Assembly (NCBI GenBank): GCA_910822395.1
Contig: OU365335.1
Location: 682,001-746,000, forward strand
Reading direction: 5' to 3'
DNA length: 64,000 nt
Source: Pseudoclavibacter triregionum
GTDB lineage: Bacteria; Actinomycetota; Actinomycetes; Actinomycetales; Microbacteriaceae
Position numbers and translations under genes: made by a program. Every line of letters begins with the position of its first letter. Positions within the stretch are counted from its first letter, which is position 1. This document shows, piece by piece, positions 58,406 to 64,000 of the stretch. Under the pieces are notes generated by a model, which had not been told where the DNA came from, made no database searches, and saw only the letters and a program-made list of their open reading frames with translations.

Positions 58406-59725
58406 TCAGGCGCCCTCCGGCGGGGGTGCGGCGGCCTCCCGCTGCCGCTGCTGCGCCTCGGCGATCCCCGCCATGAAGCGCATGACGTGCTCGTCGACGA
58501 AGATGTCGCGCGGCGCGAGCGGACGCTCGAGGTAGAGCCCCTCAAGCGAGCGGATCCGCGAGAGCGCGACGTACGTCTGCCCCGGGCTGAACGCGCCGTT
58601 CCCGAGGTCGACGATCGCCCGGTCGTACGTCTTGCCCTGCGACTTGTGGATCGTCACCGCCCACGCGAGCCGCAGCGGGAACTGCGTGAACTCCCCCACG
58701 ACCTCGCGCTTCAGCTCCTTCGTGAAGGGCGAGTACGAGTACTTGAGCTTCTCCCACACGAGCGGCTCGACCTCGTGCTCCTCGCCGTCGATCTCGACGT
58801 AGACGGTGCGGTCGATGCGCGTGACCTCGCCGATCGAGCCGTTCACCCAGCGCCCGTCGGCGTCATTGCGGAGGAACATCACCTGCGCGCCGACCTTGAG
58901 GTCGAGCTCCTCCTCGGCCGGGTAGTTGCGGTTCGAGCCGAAGTCGCCGGAGATCTCGGCGCGCGCGGTCATCGACGATCCGGGCAGGCGGTCGAGGCGC
59001 TGCGCGTTGATGCGGGCCACGCGGTCGTTGCGGGTGGCGAGGGTGATGACGCCGTCCTCGGGGGCCGGGCGGGCGCCGACGGTGTTGAGGCGGTGCGCCA
59101 TCTCGGCCGTCACCTGGCCGTACCGGACGGCGTTGAGGATCTGCTTGTACTCGTCGTCGTGCTGCCGGTGGATCTCGCGGAGCGCGTAGATCCGCAGCTC
59201 GGCGTCGCGCCACACCTTCGCGTCGAAGAACCAGAGCGAGCGGTACGTGTCGTCGAAGTACGCGCGCTCGTCGGGGTCGCTCGGCGGCACGGGCGAGAGC
59301 TGGAACGGATCGCCGAACATGACGACCTGGCATCCGCCGAACGCCTCCGCCGGGCGCTGCCTGGCCTGCCGGAGCGAGCGGTCGATGGCGTCCATGAGGT
59401 CGGCCGACACCATCGAGATCTCGTCGACGACGAGGGTGTCGATGCGCTGGAGGAGCTTGCGCACCTCGGAGCGCTGCTCGATCGCGCCGTCGCCGATGAC
59501 GCCGATCGGCAGCTTGAAGAGCGAGTGGATGGTCTGCCCGCCCACGTTGAGCGCCGCGACGCCCGTCGGCGCCGCGATGACGATCTGCTTCGAGGTGTGC
59601 CACGCGAGGTGGTTGAGCAGCGTCGACTTTCCGGTGCCGGCGCGGCCGGTCACGAAGAGGTGCTCGGTCGTCGTCTCGATCGCGTCGAAGACGGCCTGCT
59701 GCTCGGGGGTGAGGGTGATCGTCAC
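58406..59725 (-). CDS. PIF1/RecD-like helicase
   Basis: A 439-residue superfamily 1B ATP-dependent DNA helicase. Walker A is VTGRAGTGKSTLLNHL (about residue 26), Walker B TLVVDEISMVSADLMD, then MFGDPFQLSPVPPSD, and the late motifs GDFGSNRNYPAEEELDLKVGAQVMFLRND and LAWAVTIHKSQGKTYDRAIVDLG with VALSRIRSLEGLYL. It is compact and matches the actinobacterial PIF1-like class. The GTG at 59725 overlaps the CopD/CtaG stop by four bases, so it is translated behind that gene. Confidence 0.92.
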   Translation of the reverse strand: MTITLTPEQQAVFDAIETTTEHLFVTGRAGTGKSTLLNHLAWHTSKQIVIAAPTGVAALNVGGQTIHSLFKLPIGVIGDGAIEQRSEVRKLLQRIDTLVVDEISMVSADLMDAIDRSLRQARQRPAEAFGGCQVVMFGDPFQLSPVPPSDPDERAYFDDTYRSLWFFDAKVWRDAELRIYALREIHRQHDDEYKQILNAVRYGQVTAEMAHRLNTVGARPAPEDGVITLATRNDRVARINAQRLDRLPGSSMTARAEISGDFGSNRNYPAEEELDLKVGAQVMFLRNDADGRWVNGSIGEVTRIDRTVYVEIDGEEHEVEPLVWEKLKYSYSPFTKELKREVVGEFTQFPLRLAWAVTIHKSQGKTYDRAIVDLGNGAFSPGQTYVALSRIRSLEGLYLERPLAPRDIFVDEHVMRFMAGIAEAQQRQREAAAPPPEGA

Positions 59726-61962
59726 GCGCGCGGCTCCGGCGCGGCCGCGTCCTCCGCGGCGGGCTTCGCCGTCTCCGCGGTGTGCTCCGTCGTCTCCTCC
59801 GGCAGCGCCTCGCCGCGGTGCACGGCGGCGCGCTTCGCGTCGAGCTCGGCGAGGTGGCGCAGGCGCGCGTTGTACGCCTCGAGCTCGGCGTCCTCCCCCG
59901 CCTTCTCGACGCGCGCGTCGCGGCGCTTCGCCTCGCGGTTGTCGCGGCGGGCCCACTGCATCGCGACGACGACGGCGAGGATGACCGTCGGGAACTCGCC
60001 GATGCCCCACGCGGCCGCGCCGCCCTGCTGCTGGTCGAGCAGCGGGCTCGGCCCCCACGTCCGGCCCATGTTGCCGAACCAGTCGGCCACGAGCAGGCCC
60101 TGGCCGGTCATGAGGCTGAGGCCGAAGAAGGCGTGGAAGGTCATGACGAGCACGAGCGAGATGAGCCGCATCGGGTAGGGAGCGCGCTTCACGGGATCCA
60201 CGCCGATGAGCGATGAGACGAAGAGGTACCCGACGGTGAGGAAGTCGGCGATCATCCACATGTGGCCGACGTGGTCGGTGACCGCCCAGCGGAACAGCGG
60301 CGTGTAATAGAAGGTGAGCAGCGACCCGGCGAACATGACGCCGGCCGTGATCGGGTGCGAGACGAACTCGCCCCACTTCGAGTGGACGGCCTTGAGCGCC
60401 CACTCGCGCGTGCCCATCGAGCCGTCGCGGCGGGGCTTCACGGCGCGCAGGAGGAGCGTGATCGGCCCGCTCATCCCGAGGAAGATCGGGATGAGCATGG
60501 TGAGGATCATGTGCTCGACCATGTGGTGGCTGAACATGAACTTGCCGTAGACGACGAGGGCGCCGTTCACGAGCCATAGCAGGAGCAGGTCGCCGACGAT
60601 GAAGCAGATCGTGCGGCCGATCGGCCAGCGGTCGCCGCGCTTCGCGAGGCGGCGCACGCCGGCGAGGTAGAAGAAGAGCCCGAGGAGGCAGAGGAGCGTC
60701 CAGATCGGGTCGAAGCGCCACTCGGTGAACAGGCGCACGAAGGTGAACTCCGGCGGGTGGAGCTCCCCCGTGAGGATCTGCGCGGGCGTCGGGTCGGCGA
60801 GCTCGGCGCCCGTGACCTGCGTCACCGGGGTCGGCGTGCGGCCGAGGGCAGCGGCGAGGCCCGCGACGACGCCCATGACGCCGAGCTCGAGCACGAGCAG
60901 CCACACGAGCGGGCGGGCGGTGCTCTCGCGCTTCGTGGCGCGCTCGCGCATGGCGTCGATGAGGCGGCGGCGCTGGAGGGCGCCGAGCACGCCGAGCACC
61001 GCGAGCACGGCCGCCTTGAGCAGGATGATCTCCCCGTAGCCCGTGCCGAGGGCGCTCCATGAGCCGAGGTTGACGATCGAGGAGACGACTCCCGAGAAGG
61101 CGACGACGATGAAGCTCAGGAGGGCGAGGCTCGAGTAGCGCTCGAGCATGGCGAGGCGGCGCAGGCCCGGCATCCGCGGCGCGAGGAGCGCGACGACGAG
61201 GAGCCCGCCGAGCCAGACGGCGGCGCCCGTGTAGTGGAGTGTGAGGCTGCCGACGGCCGTCTCGTGGCCCGCGGCGCCCGCGGCGTGGCCCTGCGAGGCG
61301 AGCGGCCAGAGGCAGAGGAGGCCGAAGACGGTCGTGAGGCCGACGCCCCAGGACGAGCGCACGGCGAAGGCGAGCGTCGAGAGGATGGCGATCATCACGA
61401 GCGCCATGAGCCAGTTGCGGCCCACCTCGATGGTCGTAAGGAAGAACCAGAGCTGCTCGCCGAAGCCGGGGCCGGTCGAGAAGGGCAGGTTCGTGATCTG
61501 GAGGAAGGCGAGGAGGATCGTCCCGAGCGTGATGACGACCCAGGCGGCGGCCGCGCCGCCGGCGAGGCGCATGGCGCGCTCGAACTCGGGCTCGTCGCGG
61601 GAGACGACCCAGGTCGCGGTGACGAGGGAGCCGATCGTGACCGCGGCGGCGAGGTTCCAGAGCATCCGCGAGATCGGGACGCCGATCATGACGACCGGAC
61701 CCGGGTCGGCGACCGCGAGCGGGCGGGCGCCGCCGCCGATGGCGAGGGCGAGCCAGAGGGCGAGGAAGGCGGCGACGGCGAGGGCGATGGGGCCCCAGCG
61801 CAGCAGGCGCGCGCTGAGCTCGGGGCTCGGCCAGCCGACGTTCGGGTCGCCCGCCGGGGCGCTCTGGCGCTTCCGGGTCGCGGTGCGCTTGGGCTGCGGG
61901 CGCTTGGGGGCGCGATCCGCCGTCGCGGACGTCGAGCCCGCCGGAGTCGAGGACGAGGGCAT
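59722..61962 (-). CDS. CopD copper-resistance / CtaG cytochrome c oxidase assembly fusion
   Basis: A 746-residue membrane protein with two halves. The first, from about 50 to 370, is CopD-like with eight segments and the histidine-bearing ASQGHAAGAAGHETAVGSLTLHYTGAAVWLGG. The second, about 400-690, is the caa3_CtaG domain (GELHPPEFTFVRLFTEWRFDPIW, FMFSHHMVEHMILTMLIPIFLGMSGP, FHAFFGLSLM). It likely moves or delivers copper to cytochrome oxidase. The charged C-terminus is cytoplasmic. GGAGG precedes the ATG. Confidence 0.93.
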   Translation of the reverse strand: MPSSSTPAGSTSATADRAPKRPQPKRTATRKRQSAPAGDPNVGWPSPELSARLLRWGPIALAVAAFLALWLALAIGGGARPLAVADPGPVVMIGVPISRMLWNLAAAVTIGSLVTATWVVSRDEPEFERAMRLAGGAAAAWVVITLGTILLAFLQITNLPFSTGPGFGEQLWFFLTTIEVGRNWLMALVMIAILSTLAFAVRSSWGVGLTTVFGLLCLWPLASQGHAAGAAGHETAVGSLTLHYTGAAVWLGGLLVVALLAPRMPGLRRLAMLERYSSLALLSFIVVAFSGVVSSIVNLGSWSALGTGYGEIILLKAAVLAVLGVLGALQRRRLIDAMRERATKRESTARPLVWLLVLELGVMGVVAGLAAALGRTPTPVTQVTGAELADPTPAQILTGELHPPEFTFVRLFTEWRFDPIWTLLCLLGLFFYLAGVRRLAKRGDRWPIGRTICFIVGDLLLLWLVNGALVVYGKFMFSHHMVEHMILTMLIPIFLGMSGPITLLLRAVKPRRDGSMGTREWALKAVHSKWGEFVSHPITAGVMFAGSLLTFYYTPLFRWAVTDHVGHMWMIADFLTVGYLFVSSLIGVDPVKRAPYPMRLISLVLVMTFHAFFGLSLMTGQGLLVADWFGNMGRTWGPSPLLDQQQGGAAAWGIGEFPTVILAVVVAMQWARRDNREAKRRDARVEKAGEDAELEAYNARLRHLAELDAKRAAVHRGEALPEETTEHTAETAKPAAEDAAAPEPRA

Positions 61963-62017
61963 GGTGCCTCCAGCCTACGCGGGCCTCGCCGCGGAGCCCC
62001 GCCCGCGCCCGCAGACG

Positions 62018-62053
62018 AGCGCGGGCCGCCTCCCGGAGGAGACGGCCCGCGCT
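62018..62053 (-). terminator. Hairpin after hup
   Basis: AGCGCGGGCCG (62018-62028) and its complement (62043-62053), 11-bp stem, 14-nt loop, 17 bases beyond the HU stop. Confidence 0.7.
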
Positions 62054-62069
62054 GCGGAAGCGCCGGAGG

Positions 62070-62357
62070 CTACTTGACGGCGGCCTTGAGCTTCGAGCCG
62101 GCCGTGATCTTCACGCCCTTCGACGCGGCGATCTGGATCGCCTCGCCCGTCTGCGGGTTGCGGCCCGTGCGGGCGGCGCGCTGGGTCTGCTCGACGGCCA
62201 TCCAGCCGGGGATCGAGACCTTGACGCCCTTGGCGGCGTGCGCGGCGAGCGAGCTGAAGAACGCGTCGATGACGCGCGAGACCTCGGCCTGCGAGAGGTC
62301 GGTGGCGCCGGCGATCTCAGCGACGAGCTCGGTCTTGTTCACGGTCTTGTCTGCCAT
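62070..62357 (-). CDS. hup: HU family nucleoid protein
   Basis: A 95-residue DNA-bending protein. NKTELVAEIAGATDLSQAEVSRVIDAFFSSLAAHAAKG and the arm segment IPGWMAVEQTQRAARTGRNPQTGEAIQIAASKGVKITAGSKLKAAVK are classical HU; the proline at the tip of the arm is in the RNPQTG turn. It lacks the long Lys/Ala tail of mycobacterial HupB. AGGAGG precedes the ATG. Confidence 0.96.
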   Translation of the reverse strand: MADKTVNKTELVAEIAGATDLSQAEVSRVIDAFFSSLAAHAAKGVKVSIPGWMAVEQTQRAARTGRNPQTGEAIQIAASKGVKITAGSKLKAAVK

Positions 62358-62722
62358 GTGTCCTCCTCGGACGGTTGCCCGACACGGCGGGCGTTCGCTT
62401 GGGTGCTCCGCCTTGCGGCGGCCGGGATCCGCATGGTTCCGCGGTTCCCGACGCCCACACGGGGTGGGCGCACGGTCGTCACGCTACCGGCGGGGCTCGC
62501 GGGATCCGCGCAATTCCGCGGAACACGCCGCGATTTCCGAGGATTTCGCCCATTTTCGCAGGCGATTCGCCGGATTCGGCGCCGGATTCCGCGTGGTTCC
62601 GGGGTTCTCGCCCGGTCGGATGACCTGGGCGGCGGACCCGCGCGGGATGCGCGTCGTGGGCCCTTCGCTCCTTCACCGCCCTCTCGCCGCCCCGCCCAGC
62701 ACCCGCGCCTAGCCTGCCGGGC
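62358..62722. other. Intergenic region upstream of hup, TTCCGCGG motifs
   Basis: No gene seen in 365 bases. It is less GC-rich in the middle and has GGTTCCGCGGTTC (about 62434), AATTCCGCGGAAC (about 62512) and GGATTCCGCGTGGTTCC (about 62583), variations on a TTCCGCGGAA palindrome, plus GATTTC/GATTCG runs at 62530-62585. It must hold the hup promoter, and perhaps operator sites. Confidence 0.5.
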
Positions 62723-62848
62723 ATGAGACGACCTGCGCGCACCAGTCGAACGAAGGCGACCATCAACCGCCGCACCCTCGGCGCCGCCGCCCTCGCCGCG
62801 CTCTCCTGCGCGAGCCTCTCGGGGTGCATCATCGTGTGGTGGGGATGA
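62723..62848 (+). CDS. 41-residue mini-lipoprotein
   Basis: A very small gene. Residues 1-18 are basic (MRRPARTSRTKATINRR), 19-34 hydrophobic, ending with the lipobox LSGC; only six residues follow the Cys (IIVWWG). Processing would leave a lipidated heptapeptide. TAGCCT stands seven bases before the ATG (leaderless), and the stop overlaps the next lipoprotein start as ATGA. The second lipoprotein downstream supports it as translated. No homology is claimed. Confidence 0.6.
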   Translation: MRRPARTSRTKATINRRTLGAAALAALSCASLSGCIIVWWG

Positions 62849-63390
62849 CGCGAGGGACGGGCATGCCGCGCGGGGCCGCCCGCCTCGGCGCGGCGTCCGG
62901 GCTCTCGATGCTCCTCGCCCTCGCGCTGCTCGGCTGCTCGGGCGGGCAGGGCGGCGGCGGGGCCGCAGCCGGGACGTCCGCCGCGAGCTCGTCGCCGTCA
63001 TCCGCCGGCGCGGGCTCCTCGGGATCCGGCGGCCCGCAGGGCACGCTCGGTCCGGTGAGCCACGGCACCTACCCCGAGCTCGACGCGGCCGCCGCGGCGC
63101 TCGGCGGCGCGTGGTCGCGGCCCGAGGTGCGGATCCACACGGCCTGCGCGGAGGGCGCGGCGGAGGGCGTCCGCACGCTCGCGATCTCGCGGCCGCAGGG
63201 TGACGAGCCGTCCGTCGAGGAGGCGGCCGCCGCCTTCGCCGCCGCGGGCCTCGGCTCGGCGACGCCGCGCGGCGTCGCCGAGGGCGCCGTCGCGATCCCC
63301 GCGGAATCGGACGGCGTCGTCGAATACGGGACCTTCGAGGGCCGCGGCGGCCTCGTCTACGTGAGCCGCTGCGACACCGTCGTCGGCTAG
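62845..63390 (+). CDS. Lipoprotein of unknown function
   Basis: A 181-residue protein with a lipoprotein signal (LALALLGC), a low-complexity Gly/Ser/Ala linker to about residue 70, then a compact domain: GTYPELDAAAAALGG, VRIHTACAEGAAEGVRTLAI and a terminal VVEYGTFEGRGGLVYVSRC, with two cysteines that could bridge. I do not recognise the domain. The start at 62845 uses an ATGA overlap with the mini-lipoprotein gene; an in-frame ATG also exists at 62824. Confidence 0.75.
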   Translation: MTRGTGMPRGAARLGAASGLSMLLALALLGCSGGQGGGGAAAGTSAASSSPSSAGAGSSGSGGPQGTLGPVSHGTYPELDAAAAALGGAWSRPEVRIHTACAEGAAEGVRTLAISRPQGDEPSVEEAAAAFAAAGLGSATPRGVAEGAVAIPAESDGVVEYGTFEGRGGLVYVSRCDTVVG

Positions 63391-63425
63391 GGGGCCTGCG
63401 GCCGGCCGTCCGCCCGAGAACGCGA

Positions 63426-63456
63426 CAGCGGCGGGCCCCGAAGGACCCCGCCGCTG
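63426..63456. terminator. Bidirectional hairpin between the lipoprotein gene and rpsN
   Basis: CAGCGGCGGG (63426-63435) and its complement (63447-63456) with extra G/C pairing in between; convergent genes on both sides. Confidence 0.7.
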
Positions 63457-63471
63457 ACGGATGCTGCGTGC

Positions 63472-63777
63472 TTACCAGCTCGACTTCGTGATGCCGGGGA
63501 GCTCGCCGCGGTGCGCCATGTCACGGAAGCGGACGCGCGAGACGCCGAACTTCGTGAGGACGCCGCGGGGGCGGCCGTCGATCGAGTCGCGGTTGCGGAC
63601 GCGAACGGGCGAGGCGTCGCGGGGGAGCTTCTGGAGGGCCACGCGGGCCTCCTCGCGCGACTCGTCGGTGCCGTTCGGGTCGATGAGCTGCTTCTTGAGC
63701 TCCGCGCGGCGCTCGGCGTAGCGCTCGACGATGGCCTTGCGCTGCTCGTTCTTGGCGATCTTGCTCTTCTTGGCCAT
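63472..63777 (-). CDS. rpsN: 30S ribosomal protein S14, zinc-free type
   Basis: A 101-residue S14. [27 protein letters not shown] and the late [39 protein letters not shown] identify it. No CxxC pairs are present, so it is the long zinc-independent form. It starts two bases past the rpmG stop. Confidence 0.97.
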   Translation of the reverse strand: MAKKSKIAKNEQRKAIVERYAERRAELKKQLIDPNGTDESREEARVALQKLPRDASPVRVRNRDSIDGRPRGVLTKFGVSRVRFRDMAHRGELPGITKSSW

Positions 63778-63779
63778 GC

Positions 63780-63950
63780 TTAGCGCTCCTCTCGGAATTC
63801 GACGTGCTTGCGGATCACCGGGTCGTACTTCTTGAGGACGAGACGGTCGGGGGTGTTGCGACGGTTCTTCTTCGTCACGTACGTGTAGCCGGTGCCCGCG
63901 GTGGAGCGGAGCTTGATGATCGGACGGACGTCCTGGGCCTTCTTCGCCAT
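63780..63950 (-). CDS. rpmG: 50S ribosomal protein L33
   Basis: A 56-residue L33, [18 protein letters not shown] at the start and [17 protein letters not shown] in the middle, ending FREER. It lacks the zinc-binding cysteines of the C+ form. It overlaps the L28 stop by one base (TAATG), and was too short to be obvious among longer frames. Confidence 0.96.
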   Translation of the reverse strand: MAKKAQDVRPIIKLRSTAGTGYTYVTKKNRRNTPDRLVLKKYDPVIRKHVEFREER

Positions 63951-64000
63951 TAGAGCTTGACCCCCTTCGCCATGAGCTGCGCGACGACGGCCTCGATGCC
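63950..64000 (-). CDS. rpmB: 50S ribosomal protein L28, C-terminal end only
   Basis: The last 16 codons of a gene cut by the window edge read [16 protein letters not shown], the expected end of actinobacterial L28. It is first of rpmB-rpmG-rpsN, the usual order. Confidence 0.8.
   Translation of the reverse strand, partial: GIEAVVAQLMAKGVKL

Overview
The window reads as chromosome from a very GC-rich actinobacterium, most likely a member of the Microbacteriaceae. Supporting this are near-total use of GC-ending codons, the HspR-type dnaK-grpE-dnaJ-hspR operon with HAIR operators, a DUF3151 protein, a DUF1023 hydrolase, a DUF6458 membrane protein, a fused CopD/CtaG protein beside a short HU gene, and many apparently leaderless genes (TANNNT followed 6-7 nt later by the start codon). 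I see no prophage, no transposase and no CRISPR array. Genus cannot be fixed from sequence reading alone.

Layout. 1-5.3 kb (minus): a PLP amino-acid deaminase/aldolase (cut by the window edge), chorismate mutase, a small acidic protein, deoC, ohr, a GNAT acetyltransferase and purA. 5.5-9.5 kb: two divergent cell-wall-anchored surface proteins, one with a long Thr-Pro repeat stalk and an LANTG motif, the other with LPQTG and two apparent frameshifts. 9.5-14 kb: DUF3151, then a TetR regulator divergent from an atypical ABC-ATPase-like gene and a YhgE/Pip exporter. 14-17 kb (minus): an FMN riboswitch leading a RibX-RibY-like transporter and a SpoU methyltransferase. 17-24.8 kb: septum-formation protein, pyrE, a DUF559 protein, xthA, a nitroreductase and an N-domain-less clpB with a HAIR box. 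25-34.6 kb: DUF1023 hydrolase between two repeat elements, maltokinase, NUDIX, an RsmC/RlmG-like methyltransferase, a membrane-anchored subtilase, an SDR and an HNH lipoprotein. 34.6-39.1 kb: the dnaK operon. 39.1-43.3 kb: three unknown proteins, a frameshifted cation-diffusion-like transporter and an MFS permease. 43.7-47.3 kb: DUF6458 and csoR-copZ-copA. 47.4-55.4 kb: methyltransferase, LLM oxidoreductase, NUDIX, ferritin-like/VIT1 transporter, potassium-uptake pair and alcohol dehydrogenase. 55.6-64 kb: dcd, tRNA-Gly(CCC), topoisomerase IB, YceI, a PIF1/RecD-like helicase, CopD/CtaG, HU, two small lipoproteins, and the rpmB-rpmG-rpsN operon.

How the parts work together. HspR represses its own operon through three HAIR boxes and probably clpB through a fourth, giving one heat-shock circuit. 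CsoR, CopZ and CopA form a copper-efflux unit, and CopD/CtaG further along also handles copper. Riboflavin-type uptake is tied to FMN level through the riboswitch. The TetR gene and the Pip operon share a promoter that overlaps a dyad operator.

The intergenic DNA is rich in palindromes and a dispersed REP-like family. Three apparent one-base losses, all in ACCCCG contexts, disturb two genes; they are either assembly errors or real C-tract slippage.
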